Virus record (IMG/VR): IMGVR_UViG_3300021962_010873
Span: 1-37,508 of that record
Source: a virus
Strand: one strand, 5' to 3'
Length of the DNA stretch: 37,508 nucleotides
Shown piece by piece: positions 23,674 to 31,966 of the stretch. Both the position numbers and the translations under genes were made by a program. Position 1 is the first letter of the stretch, and every line of letters starts with the position of its first letter. The notes below the pieces were generated by a model that searched no databases, was not told the origin of the DNA, and was given only the letters and a program-made list of their open reading frames with translations.

Positions 23674-23964
23674 TTATGTTCTTCCGCTAGATGGGGTAAC
23701 CGTAGGTGTTACTGTCGGGGTAAATGATGGTGTGGGTGTTACTGTTGGTGTAAATGATGGTGTAGGAGTATTAGTTGGGGTAAGGGTCGGAGTTTGACTT
23801 GGTGTTAATGTTGGAACTATATCAGGATTCAAATCAATTGGTGCCGATCTTTTTCTTGTGAAAATTGGTTGTGTCAGTTTGGATCCCGTAGTTGGTTGTC
23901 CATTTACAATCAATCTTGACCCGTTTGCTATTCTACCCGATCTTGGTCTTAAGTTCAGTCCCAT
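23674..23964 (-). CDS. Short Thr/Pro-tailed protein, 96 residues
   Basis: The start is taken as the ATG at 23964, 2 nt after the terminase stop (MGLNLRPRSGRIANG); an upstream in-frame ATG at 23994 lies inside the terminase gene. The first half is basic with Gly and Ser. The second half is a Thr/Pro low-complexity tail ([20 protein letters not shown]) like that of the 283-residue protein at 12104, with [10 protein letters not shown] in common. The tails probably descend from a common repeat. Placement between terminase and portal suggests a late virion-associated protein; function unknown. Confidence 0.7.
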   Translation of the reverse strand: MGLNLRPRSGRIANGSRLIVNGQPTTGSKLTQPIFTRKRSAPIDLNPDIVPTLTPSQTPTLTPTNTPTPSFTPTVTPTPSFTPTVTPTVTPSSGRT

Positions 23965-23966
23965 CT

Positions 23967-25745
23967 CTATTTTATTAAACCTCCAAATAACCAACCATAT
24001 GTTTGATAATCATTTTTAGTTGGTCCGTTATTATGTAATCCTGCCCTTTCTCTTAAAACATTTTGATTTGGTATTACAGGATCAAAATGTGTCTCTTTAC
24101 CCACAGATTCGTTATTTACAATTGCCCAAGAATCGATCATTGATTTTGCCTGTTCGGTCGCTTTTTCTAATTTTGAAAATGAGGATTCTGCGATGTATAT
24201 TGCCATAGAAATTCCCATAATCAAGTCATCGTGTTGACCTTTTTGGTGGTCAGGTCTTCCATTGATATAAACAAATGTGTTCATCTCATTATATAATCTG
24301 ACACTTCTAATTTTGAATTTGTGCCTTACCCATTCTTCGAAAGCTGCGATAATTTGAACTCTTTTATTATTAAAATTTATTCCTGGAATTTTTTCTGAAG
24401 ATGATTTATTTACCGCCCAAATATTAAACGGGTCTATACCATCGACATATAAATTTTTATAACCCAATTCTTGCATTTTTCTAACAGTGGTAATACCCAT
24501 ACCACCTGTTATATCGACAACAACAAAAGAGTTATACATGATTCCCCATTTATACGCAACCTCAGCCAAAGTATCTGGTGGGATTTTTCCTACATACTCG
24601 AAAACTTGTTCTCTCTCATCGAAATCAATTATTTGTATGGACGAGAAATCCTCACTATCTCCTCGAGAAACATCTATACCCATAATGTATTTGTGACCTT
24701 CAACTGGTTCTTTCCAAATCCATATAGAGTTACCCATAAGTTTAGTTGTAGGTTCCAAAAGAGAATTACTTTTTATTTCTTCTAATTGTTTGTTATCAAA
24801 AACATTGTCTCCTGAACCTAAAAACTCGCAATTTAACTCTTGGTTTATTTTTCTTTTATCATATTTTAATTTTTTTACCATTTTTTCATACCATGTTGAG
24901 CAAGGTTTGTACCCTCGATTGAAAAAATGTTGTAGTTCTTGATAATCTCTTTTATATGGGTCTATATGTGCGAAAGAAATGTTCTTTGAGTCGTCATATT
25001 CTTCTCTATTAAGTAAATAATGTATTAAATCATCAGTTGGAACCAAATATAAATCTTTAGCATACCTTGGGTCTCTATACCAATACATTTCTGAAATTTT
25101 GAAGTTATTCATTCCCTTCAATGATTGGTCATATATTTCATAATATATTGGGTCGTATCCATTTGGTGTGGAAACGACAATAACTTTACCACCTGTGGAT
25201 AAGGAAGCCATACAAGCCGCCCAAAAATCACTATCGGCCTCAATAAATGCCGCCTCATCAAAAACAAGAATTGTTGGTGTAAATCCTCGAAGTGCATCTT
25301 TTGATGTTGCAACCGCCTTAACTTCCGATCCGTTGTTGAGCTTATAATGTCTTTGTGAATTTTTTTCCGCAGCAAATCCTGCTCCGACCCAATTTGGCCA
25401 TTGGTCAACAAACGCTCTTATTTTGTTTGCCATCTCCATAGAGGTGTCTAATTTGTTGGCAATTATAAGAATCTTTTCAGGTTGATTTTTCTTTGCAAAC
25501 ACCAATCGTTTTGAGATCCAAGCTGCGGTTACAGTTGAAACTCCAGCCTGTCTATATTTCAGGGCAATATTTTCTTCAAATTCTTCATAATCACTTAGTA
25601 AGGAAATTTGGTCGGGAAATAATTCCAAAGGAACATAACGAGATACAGTATTATCGTATGTCTGAAGATATGTTCTCAGAGCGTATGGAGTATCGGACAT
25701 ACATCTCGCATACTCAATTAAAACTTGTTCTTTAGTTAAACCCAT
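23967..25745 (-). CDS. Terminase large subunit (gp17-like)
   Basis: A 592-residue DNA-packaging motor with ATPase and nuclease domains. The Walker A-like loop is YRQAGVST at 64-71, where T4 has SRQLGKTT, so the usual P-loop lysine is replaced by valine. Walker B with catalytic Glu is ILVFDEAAF (159-167), and the coupling motif is VVSTPNG. The nuclease domain shows GIDVSRGDSEDFSSIQIID as first acidic cluster, VVVDITGGMG as second and GQHDDLIMGISMAIY as third. Length and order agree with T4-like large terminases. It follows an upstream gene group on the same strand and has a late motif only 5 nt before the ATG. Confidence 0.93.
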   Translation of the reverse strand: MGLTKEQVLIEYARCMSDTPYALRTYLQTYDNTVSRYVPLELFPDQISLLSDYEEFEENIALKYRQAGVSTVTAAWISKRLVFAKKNQPEKILIIANKLDTSMEMANKIRAFVDQWPNWVGAGFAAEKNSQRHYKLNNGSEVKAVATSKDALRGFTPTILVFDEAAFIEADSDFWAACMASLSTGGKVIVVSTPNGYDPIYYEIYDQSLKGMNNFKISEMYWYRDPRYAKDLYLVPTDDLIHYLLNREEYDDSKNISFAHIDPYKRDYQELQHFFNRGYKPCSTWYEKMVKKLKYDKRKINQELNCEFLGSGDNVFDNKQLEEIKSNSLLEPTTKLMGNSIWIWKEPVEGHKYIMGIDVSRGDSEDFSSIQIIDFDEREQVFEYVGKIPPDTLAEVAYKWGIMYNSFVVVDITGGMGITTVRKMQELGYKNLYVDGIDPFNIWAVNKSSSEKIPGINFNNKRVQIIAAFEEWVRHKFKIRSVRLYNEMNTFVYINGRPDHQKGQHDDLIMGISMAIYIAESSFSKLEKATEQAKSMIDSWAIVNNESVGKETHFDPVIPNQNVLRERAGLHNNGPTKNDYQTYGWLFGGLIK

Positions 25746-25750
25746 ATCAA

Positions 25751-25758
25751 ATAAATAT
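25751..25758 (-). promoter_or_regulatory. RTATTTAT motif, putative late promoter
   Basis: ATATTTAT on the minus strand, only 5 nt before the terminase ATG at 25745; a message from here would be nearly leaderless. Confidence 0.45.
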
Positions 25759-25783
25759 CAATCAGGGGTTTTTCTTGTAAAGA

Positions 25784-26653
25784 CTATTTTTTTCCTATTG
25801 AAAACATTTTACCTATTGGTAATTTCATCGGTGCTTCATCAGAAAACATTGTAACTTTTTTTGGTCTACGGATTATAAAAGATTTAGACTTTTTTTTTAT
25901 TGTCTCTATGAGGTCTTTTTTTGACATTTTAGGTTGTATGTTATGATCTACCATTTCGGAAATTTTTTTTTCTAAAAATTTTTCAAAATTTTCTTTTGTT
26001 TCCTTTTTTTTGTATTTCACTGTTTTCTCGGGGTGTTTTTTTTCTGGCATATCTTTGTATTCTTTTTTTGTTGTAGAATCTGAAAATTCTTTTGCCATTT
26101 TACACCATTTACATTTTTTTGATGAACATTTATTACATCGAGCCCAAAATAAACCTTGTTGAGCCTTAGATTCAAATTTTTCATCAATTCTAGATTCTGC
26201 AATACCTTCTTCCCCTCTGTTGTTACAAGAGTCATCATCCATACCATCACAAGCCTGATCGTTAGCGTCGTGAGGAGCTTCTTGACCTGTATAAGCTTGT
26301 GTTGCAAGTTTACCAAGCGCATTTGATGTGGTCACATCATTTGTTTCATCTTCAGTCATTTCACCTTCAGATTGAGTCACTTTAACATTACCACCTTGTA
26401 CTTGTACTACTGAATTTTTTTTACTAGGATCAGTTGGTAGTGCTAATCCTTTAGCAACATCAGCAACAGGTGCACTGTATGTTACAGTATTTGACATAGT
26501 TTTAGTCCAATTTTCTTTGGACTCTTCTTTCTTCATTTTTTTAAATTTTTCAACCAAAACAAGAATTTGATTGTCGGTCATCTTACTTATGGTGTTTGAG
26601 GATATTCCATTTTCAGACAAAAAAATTATATTTTTTTTACTTTTCATAAACAA
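25784..26653 (-). CDS. Hypothetical protein with Cys-rich knuckle, 289 residues
   Basis: The centre (about 168-200) contains a compact Cys cluster, ARCNKCSSKKCKWCKMAKEF, with four cysteines (CxxC and CxxC spaced by four residues) that could bind zinc. Just before it, SKAQQGLFWA recalls the DUF3008-type SKAQQ motif of phage proteins, and EYKDMPEKK follows as in that family. The N-terminal 110 residues are polar and Thr/Ser-rich; the C-terminal part is basic. The gene overlaps the upstream gene by 17 bp and precedes the terminase. It is likely a virion or DNA-associated protein, but its role is unknown. Confidence 0.6.
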   Translation of the reverse strand: MFMKSKKNIIFLSENGISSNTISKMTDNQILVLVEKFKKMKKEESKENWTKTMSNTVTYSAPVADVAKGLALPTDPSKKNSVVQVQGGNVKVTQSEGEMTEDETNDVTTSNALGKLATQAYTGQEAPHDANDQACDGMDDDSCNNRGEEGIAESRIDEKFESKAQQGLFWARCNKCSSKKCKWCKMAKEFSDSTTKKEYKDMPEKKHPEKTVKYKKKETKENFEKFLEKKISEMVDHNIQPKMSKKDLIETIKKKSKSFIIRRPKKVTMFSDEAPMKLPIGKMFSIGKK

Positions 26654-27044
26654 CTTCTTTTTCGAATTGTAATACTATATCTCTTTCATATAGTTTATCT
26701 TTAACACTTTCCTCACTCTCTCCAAAATGAAAAACCAATCTTTTGATTAACGAAAAATCTTTCTCATCATTTTCTTTTTCCCAACCCAAGGCAATTACAC
26801 CATCCATAGAATCAATTACAGAAAAAACATCTGAATTTTGAACTAGTTCAAATTGTATATCTTCATTTATTAAAGTTCCTACTTTTTTAATGTATTCCAT
26901 ATCAGGAGGTGATGGATAGCCATTTGCGGGTTTTGATTCCCAATTTTCACCAAACACCTCTATAGAATCGGAAAAAATAAATTCATAAATATTATCACCC
27001 CTATAGTTTGGTCCCAAACCATTGATATAGATTAGACTATTCAT
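26637..27044 (-). CDS. Hypothetical protein, 135 residues
   Basis: An acidic protein with a beta-rich start (MNSLIYINGLGPNYRGDNIY) and a conserved-looking DGVIALGWEKENDE segment. No family is recognised. It overlaps the genes on both sides (4 bp upstream, 17 bp downstream), forming a compact three-gene unit before the terminase. By context it is likely a head or neck-related structural protein. Confidence 0.65.
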   Translation of the reverse strand: MNSLIYINGLGPNYRGDNIYEFIFSDSIEVFGENWESKPANGYPSPPDMEYIKKVGTLINEDIQFELVQNSDVFSVIDSMDGVIALGWEKENDEKDFSLIKRLVFHFGESEESVKDKLYERDIVLQFEKEVVYEK

Positions 27045-28495
27045 ATCAACCTTCCTTGTTTTGTAATTCTTACTTGATTAATACCCTCTTTGAATATTAG
27101 ATTACCTTTATTAGAAATTCCTAAAAGTTTTACTCTTGGATTTTCTCTAATGTAGTCTAAAGCAGAATCTAATTGTTCTGTAGATTCTGATAGTTTGATA
27201 ATATTTTGTTTATTAATTTTATACGATTCGTTAGTTTTTCTTTCTTTTTTCAAAGAATACTTTTTTTCTTCTTCTTCGTTAAGGATAAAATATTTAGAGA
27301 GTACTTTATCAACGCTTGATTCAGAAAAAGTTCCATGTTCAAAACTATCAACCGCAGGATAGAAGTGTCTTTTTCTTCTATCTTGATGATAATCGTCTTC
27401 CTCACTCATTTCGGTGCTTAAACCTTTTGATCCTTGAGAGGCAAATGCCGATCCAAAATAGTCGTTAAAGGCATCGCCATAATTATCATACCCTTCTGCC
27501 ATTTCAGGTTCAGTAGGTGGTTCAGGTACAACTTCTTTTTCTACTTCTTTTTCATCGAATGTTACATCTTCATCTTCATCACTACCCTCATCTTCATCGT
27601 TTCCTTCCAATTTATCTATAATTTGCTCTATATCATCTTCATCAAGCACTTCTACATCGATAGCGGATAGAATTGAATTTATAATGTATTTGATTTCTTT
27701 GGGTGTAAGTTCCTTTTCCTCTTCATATGATCTAATTTTTTGGGCCAATTTACCCACCAAAATTTGAATTCTTTTAAGATCGGATACTTTTTTTTCTTTT
27801 GGTTTTTTTTCAACATCAACCTCAACTTCTTCCTCATCTTCCATACCCATATCAGGTTCTTCAGTGTCTTCATCAGACCCACCCATGTCTGATGGTTCTT
27901 GATCCATGGGTTCGTCTAAACCACTTAAATCTGGTGCTTTTTTATCGGTGGGTTCTCCAATACCTCCTGTGTCGGGAGGAGTTGTTGTTTCATCATCAAC
28001 ACTTGGTGCGGGTGTTGCAGGTGCTGGCGCTGATGATACATCAGGTGGTGTTGTTGGTTCTGTTGTAGGAGGAGGTGGTGGTAGATCGTCAGTAGGTTTG
28101 TTTTCTACCTTTTTTTTAGTTTTTAGTATAAACTTTTTTTTTTGCTCACCTATTAGTGAGATACCTTCTTCGTTTTCGTGTAGAACATTTATTTCTTTAG
28201 CCATCAAGTTCAATCTCTTTAGGGCTTGAGAGTATGATGAATAGTATTTCCTACTTTTCATTGGTTCGATATAATCAGACTGAGATTCATTAATTGATTT
28301 TTTTATGATATAACCCTGTCTTTCTTTTTCAATTTGGTATTTGTGACCATCAGCCAAAGAAATACTATATTCTGTTGATTTTGTTTCATTTACGGTCTGA
28401 GGAATATTTTCTTTATAACGAGCAATTTCCATTATTCGTTTAAGTTTATCTATTCCCTCAAGTTTTTCACTACCGATAGGTTTAATTCCTCCCAT
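27041..28495 (-). CDS. Acidic Pro/Thr-linker protein, 484 residues
   Basis: The N-terminal ~130 residues contain ISLADGHKYQIEKERQGYII and MKSRKYYSSYSQALKRL, a globular domain of unknown type. After it, residues ~135-230 are a low-complexity Pro/Thr/Asp linker (DLPPPPPTTEPTTPP). A helical block at about 230-290 is followed by an extremely acidic region and a C-terminal domain of ~100 residues (YDNYGDAFNDYFGSAF, then LDYIRENPRVKLLGISNKGN). It starts a late-type operon with two upstream motifs. The acidic composition recalls scaffold-like or core proteins, but position before the terminase is not where T4 keeps them. Confidence 0.65.
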   Translation of the reverse strand: MGGIKPIGSEKLEGIDKLKRIMEIARYKENIPQTVNETKSTEYSISLADGHKYQIEKERQGYIIKKSINESQSDYIEPMKSRKYYSSYSQALKRLNLMAKEINVLHENEEGISLIGEQKKKFILKTKKKVENKPTDDLPPPPPTTEPTTPPDVSSAPAPATPAPSVDDETTTPPDTGGIGEPTDKKAPDLSGLDEPMDQEPSDMGGSDEDTEEPDMGMEDEEEVEVDVEKKPKEKKVSDLKRIQILVGKLAQKIRSYEEEKELTPKEIKYIINSILSAIDVEVLDEDDIEQIIDKLEGNDEDEGSDEDEDVTFDEKEVEKEVVPEPPTEPEMAEGYDNYGDAFNDYFGSAFASQGSKGLSTEMSEEDDYHQDRRKRHFYPAVDSFEHGTFSESSVDKVLSKYFILNEEEEKKYSLKKERKTNESYKINKQNIIKLSESTEQLDSALDYIRENPRVKLLGISNKGNLIFKEGINQVRITKQGRLI

Positions 28496-28529
28496 GTTTT
28501 TTTTGTTTAATGTGAATTATTTTTTCTTA

Positions 28530-28549
28530 ATAAATATAGCAATAAATAT
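28530..28549 (-). promoter_or_regulatory. Two RTATTTAT motifs, putative late promoter
   Basis: ATATTTAT occurs twice on the minus strand (28530-28537 and 28542-28549), 34 and 46 nt before the ATG at 28495. This is the largest spacing seen for the motif in this window. Confidence 0.45.
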
Positions 28550-28571
28550 AATTATTTGTATTTCATATTAT

Positions 28572-29309
28572 TTATTGATTCATTGATAGTTTTTTATCAA
28601 TAATTTCCGTAGGTATGTCATATAATTTTTCGACATATCCGTTTCTTCTGAGTAATTTGAATACTAAATTTTCCAAAGACATTTCCCCACCTTTTTCCAA
28701 ACCACAATTCCTAAAATTTTTTAATTTGTCCTTATATTTCTTAACTATTTCTTTGATTTCATCAGGTTCCTCATCTTCAATATTATCCACAACCCCGTCA
28801 ATGATTCTCATCCACTGTTTTGCTTTTTCTTTTAATAATTCTTGATCGACTTGTTTGGTAGATTGTTTTTTTGGTTCATTAACCCACATATCATAAAGGA
28901 TGGAATAAATACCACTACTAAAGGTTGTTTCATCTTCTTTTTGGACAAAACATTCAACATCGTAACCAAATAATTTTATATTATGCTTCTGATTAAAAAT
29001 AATTTTTTTTAAATCAAAAAATTCAAGGTAAAGTTCTTTTGAGCTTTCAGGAAATTGATTGAAGTTGACAACTATGTGTAGATCAATATCGGAAAATTTA
29101 GACCAATTATAATTTACTAGAGATCCAATCATGATTATATCGGTCACCACGACATCAACCCCTAAAAAGTCTATAAAAAGATTTGAAATTTCTAATAATT
29201 TTTCTCTTACTTCTGGTTTCATAGTATATGAACCATTATTCTCCTCCCAAATTTTGGGATTCAAATCTTCTTTCGCGTCAAAACTTTTTATAATTTCAGC
29301 ATTATTCAT
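28572..29309 (-). CDS. Nucleotidyltransferase-fold protein, 245 residues
   Basis: The motif GSLVNYNWSKFSDIDLHIVV (residues 62-81) is the signature of the DNA polymerase beta-like nucleotidyltransferase fold: GS, then two aspartates (Asp74, Asp76) that bind metal. A third acidic residue may lie in YDVECFVQKED near 115. Family members add nucleotides to RNA, antibiotics or proteins; toxin MNT-type and tRNA-modifying forms also exist. No HEPN partner is visible next to it. It belongs to a line of late minus-strand genes and has a late motif 4 nt upstream. The substrate is not known. Confidence 0.75.
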   Translation of the reverse strand: MNNAEIIKSFDAKEDLNPKIWEENNGSYTMKPEVREKLLEISNLFIDFLGVDVVVTDIIMIGSLVNYNWSKFSDIDLHIVVNFNQFPESSKELYLEFFDLKKIIFNQKHNIKLFGYDVECFVQKEDETTFSSGIYSILYDMWVNEPKKQSTKQVDQELLKEKAKQWMRIIDGVVDNIEDEEPDEIKEIVKKYKDKLKNFRNCGLEKGGEMSLENLVFKLLRRNGYVEKLYDIPTEIIDKKLSMNQ

Positions 29310-29313
29310 ACTA

Positions 29314-29321
29314 ATAAATAC
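29314..29321 (-). promoter_or_regulatory. RTATTTAT motif, putative late promoter
   Basis: GTATTTAT on the minus strand, 4 nt before the ATG at 29309. Confidence 0.45.
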
Positions 29322-29328
29322 CTCCTAA

Positions 29329-29571
29329 TCAAAGTTTCTTGTATGTGTGTGCCTTAGAAATATTTTTATTGAAAAAATTACCTTGTGACTCTGCCAATCT
29401 GAATTGAGTATATTTTTGATGTGGGACTTCACTGTATTCATACCTTGCCCCGTTTTTAAACTCGGCTATCATTTTTTTGGTTATTGTGTCGTATTGTGTT
29501 CTAACAATATTTGAGGACTCTACTTCATTTAAAATTGTAGTTCCACTTATAATTTCACTAGTTATCGCCAT
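29329..29571 (-). CDS. KTSC-domain protein, 80 residues
   Basis: A small protein fitting the KTSC domain: VESSNIVRTQYDTITKKMIA, then EFKNGARYEYSEVPHQKYTQ and an A-x-S-x-G ending (RLAESQGNFFNKNI). The domain occurs alone in many bacteria and phages and beside lysyl-tRNA synthetase in a few proteins; its function is not established. The gene overlaps the upstream 102-residue gene by 14 bp, so both are expressed together. Confidence 0.8.
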   Translation of the reverse strand: MAITSEIISGTTILNEVESSNIVRTQYDTITKKMIAEFKNGARYEYSEVPHQKYTQFRLAESQGNFFNKNISKAHTYKKL

Positions 29572-29866
29572 CTGATTTTCTTAATGGGGTTATGTCATTT
29601 ATGTGACTAAGTTTATCCATAATATAATAATGAACCTCATCTCTGTCAACATCAAAACCATAATCCTCAATTGTTTGAAAAATCTCACGCATCTTTGGTT
29701 GGAATTTGGAGTGTAATAATAATAGGTCTTGTGGAAAGTAAGGTGGACTTTTCAAATCTTCTTCTGACCAACCTTCTCTTTGGAAGATTTTTCTCATCTT
29801 AAAATAAACCTGTTCTAAATCTTTAGTCAATTCCAAAGTGTCCACAAATTTTCTCCAACCTTTCAT
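29558..29866 (-). CDS. Hypothetical protein, 102 residues
   Basis: A helical protein with Trp, Phe and Pro-rich turns (MKGWRKFVDTLELTKDLEQV; KSPPYFPQDLLLLHSKFQP). No family is recognised. It begins a new transcription unit right after the dnaK terminator and has a late motif 4 nt before its ATG, so it is the clearest example of terminator, promoter and gene in a row. Confidence 0.65.
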   Translation of the reverse strand: MKGWRKFVDTLELTKDLEQVYFKMRKIFQREGWSEEDLKSPPYFPQDLLLLHSKFQPKMREIFQTIEDYGFDVDRDEVHYYIMDKLSHINDITPLRKSDGDN

Positions 29867-29870
29867 GACT

Positions 29871-29878
29871 ATAAATAT
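29871..29878 (-). promoter_or_regulatory. RTATTTAT motif between dnaK terminator and next gene
   Basis: ATATTTAT on the minus strand lies in the short gap between the U-tract of the dnaK terminator (29882) and the ATG at 29866. A new promoter is needed here, which supports the motif being a promoter. Confidence 0.6.
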
Positions 29879-29881
29879 ACG

Positions 29882-29909
29882 AAAAAAAAATCCACCCGAA
29901 GGTGGATTT
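29882..29909 (-). terminator. Intrinsic terminator after dnaK
   Basis: On the minus strand the perfect 9-bp stem AAATCCACC / GGTGGATTT, with the stable loop TTCG, is followed by a U-tract of nine. It lies 22 bp after the dnaK stop. Confidence 0.93.
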
Positions 29910-29931
29910 CATTTATTTTAATTTTGGGAGA

Positions 29932-31800
29932 TTATTTCACTTCTTCAAATTCAACATTTTGGAAGTCTTCGTCTGTTACCTCATCATTTGGAGTTGTCTG
30001 ATTTGTTTGTTCATATAACTTTTGGCTCACTTCTTGGAATTTTTTGTTAACTTCTTCCATTAAAGATTTAACTTCAGAAATTTCTTTTTTATTATAAGCT
30101 TCTTTTAATTTTTCGATTTTTGAGTTAATATCAGACTTTTCATCTTCACTAATTTTACCTTCAAGATCCTCCATTGATTTACTAACTTGAAACATTAAGG
30201 AGTCCGCCGAGTTTAAAGTGTCAACATCCTCTTTGAGTTTTTTGTCTGCCTCAGCATTCATTTCAGCCTCTCGTTTCATTCGTTCAACTTCTTCTTTTGA
30301 CAAACCTGAAGATGATTCGATTCTAATTGATTGAACTTTGTTGGTTGCTTTGTCCACTGCCGATACATTGATGATTCCGTTTGCATCGATATCAAAGGTT
30401 ACCTCAATTTGAGGAGTACCTCGTCTAGCGGGTGGAATTCCATCAAGGTTGAATTTACCGATTGTTCGGTTGTCTTTAGCCATGGCTCTTTCTCCTTGTA
30501 ACACATGGATCTCAACTGTTGGTTGATTATCAGCGGCGGTTGAGAATACTTCTGATTTTTTTGTTGGGATTGTTGTGTTTGCGTCAATCAATTTTGTGAA
30601 TACACCACCCATAGTTTCGATACCCAACGACAATGGAGTAACATCCAACAACAATACATCAGTTACATCACCTGCCAATACTCCCCCTTGGATTGCAGCA
30701 CCCAAAGCAACTACCTCATCAGGATTCACCCCTTTTGATGGTTCTTTTCCGAAGAATTTTTTAACCGCTTCCTGAATTGCAGGAATACGAGTTGATCCAC
30801 CAACCAAAATAATTTCATCAATATCACTCGGTTTAAGTTTTGCATTTTTTAAAGCTGACTCACAAGGTTTAATTGTTCTGTCAACCAAAGATTGTGTCAA
30901 CTGATCAAATTTAGATTTTGTAATTGTCATTACAAGGTGTTTTGGTCCTGTTGAGTCTGCAGTCACATAAGGAAGATTAATTTCAGTTTGTGGAGAAGAA
31001 GACAACTCAATTTTAGCTTTTTCAGCTGCTTCACGAAGTCTCTGAAGTGCCATAGGATCTTTTGAAATATCCATTCCATTGTCTTTTTTAAATTCTGAAA
31101 CTAAATGATCGATCAGAGCTTGATCGAAGTCATCTCCACCAAGGTGAGTGTCACCATCAGTTGCAAGCACCTCAAATACACCATCCCCAAGTTCCAAAAC
31201 GGATACATCGTGTGTTCCACCACCACAGTCAAACACAACAATTTTCATGTCCTTAGACATTTTATCAAGTCCGTAGGCTAAGGCCGCGGCAGTAGGTTCG
31301 TTAATGATTCGTTTAACTGTTAAACCAGCAATTTCACCAGCTTCTTTCGTTGCTTGTCTTTGTGCATCATTAAAGTAGGCAGGAACTGTAATAACCGCTT
31401 CTGTAACAGATTGACCTAAATAGTCTTCAGCGGTTTGTTTCATTTTTTGGAGAATTGCCGCTGAAATTTCTTGTGGTGAATATGTGCGGTCTTCTATTTT
31501 TACTTTTGGTGAATTATTTTCTTTCACCATTTTGTATGGGACTTTACTTGTTTCGTTTTTAACCTCATCGAAAGAGCTTCCCATAAATCTTTTAATTGAG
31601 TAGATAGTTTTGTCAGGGTTTGTAACCGCCTGTCTTTTGGCAGGATCTCCGATTTTTCTTTCACCATCTTTTATGAACCCAACAATTGATGGTGTAGTTC
31701 TTTTTCCTTCACTGTTAGCAATTACAACTGGTTCTTTACCCTCCATCACTGCAACACATGAGTTAGTTGTACCTAAGTCAATTCCAATAATTTTTCCCAT
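29932..31800 (-). CDS. dnaK: Hsp70 chaperone DnaK
   Basis: A 622-residue full-length Hsp70. Its ATPase domain starts [16 protein letters not shown] (5-20), with phosphate loop [15 protein letters not shown] (about 194-208) and [13 protein letters not shown] further on. The linker [15 protein letters not shown] and the substrate-binding domain follow. The C-terminus ends NVEFEEVK, close to the usual EEVD-like acidic ending of eukaryotic forms but not identical. The sequence looks like a Bacteroidota DnaK along its whole length, suggesting transfer from a host. Neither DnaJ nor GrpE is in this window, so host co-chaperones are probably used. It has a host-type promoter and is divergent from clpC. 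Confidence 0.96.
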   Translation of the reverse strand: MGKIIGIDLGTTNSCVAVMEGKEPVVIANSEGKRTTPSIVGFIKDGERKIGDPAKRQAVTNPDKTIYSIKRFMGSSFDEVKNETSKVPYKMVKENNSPKVKIEDRTYSPQEISAAILQKMKQTAEDYLGQSVTEAVITVPAYFNDAQRQATKEAGEIAGLTVKRIINEPTAAALAYGLDKMSKDMKIVVFDCGGGTHDVSVLELGDGVFEVLATDGDTHLGGDDFDQALIDHLVSEFKKDNGMDISKDPMALQRLREAAEKAKIELSSSPQTEINLPYVTADSTGPKHLVMTITKSKFDQLTQSLVDRTIKPCESALKNAKLKPSDIDEIILVGGSTRIPAIQEAVKKFFGKEPSKGVNPDEVVALGAAIQGGVLAGDVTDVLLLDVTPLSLGIETMGGVFTKLIDANTTIPTKKSEVFSTAADNQPTVEIHVLQGERAMAKDNRTIGKFNLDGIPPARRGTPQIEVTFDIDANGIINVSAVDKATNKVQSIRIESSSGLSKEEVERMKREAEMNAEADKKLKEDVDTLNSADSLMFQVSKSMEDLEGKISEDEKSDINSKIEKLKEAYNKKEISEVKSLMEEVNKKFQEVSQKLYEQTNQTTPNDEVTDEDFQNVEFEEVK

Positions 31801-31864
31801 AGTTTTATTTCATTTTGTTTTTATTTTTTATTTTGGTTTGTTTTTCCCGAATTTTGTGCCATTT

Positions 31865-31895
31865 CAAAAATACTGACAATTTGTCATATAGTCAA
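31865..31895 (-). promoter_or_regulatory. Host-type promoter of dnaK
   Basis: On the minus strand, TTG (31895-31893), a 20-bp spacer, then TATTTTTG (31872-31865) matches the Bacteroidota consensus TTG-N19-23-TAnnTTTG. The -7 element ends 64 nt before the ATG. The perfect palindrome at 31874-31886 lies inside the spacer. Confidence 0.6.
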
Positions 31896-31917
31896 GAAGT
31901 ATTTTGTCATTTTGTCA
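31874..31917. promoter_or_regulatory. Palindrome and tandem repeats in dnaK/clpC control region
   Basis: TGACAA-T-TTGTCA (31874-31886) is a perfect 13-bp palindrome. Its half-site returns in two adjacent identical 8-mers, TTTTGTCA (31902-31909 and 31910-31917). The arrangement in a divergent promoter region is what one expects of binding sites for a regulator of both genes. Confidence 0.5.
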
Positions 31918-31966
31918 AAAATGGACTTTTTATTTTCTTATGATTAATATTTGTAAAAAGAAAAGT

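Noticed and set aside
27906-28229. 107-codon open frame on the + strand, Val/Gly/Ser-rich
   Set aside because: Antisense of the Pro/Thr/Asp linker in the 484-residue gene; no start context or homology.
31904-31966. Longer clpC start at TTG 31904
   Set aside because: It would place the dnaK/clpC repeats inside coding sequence and adds residues unlike any Clp N-terminus; ATG 31967 is preferred.
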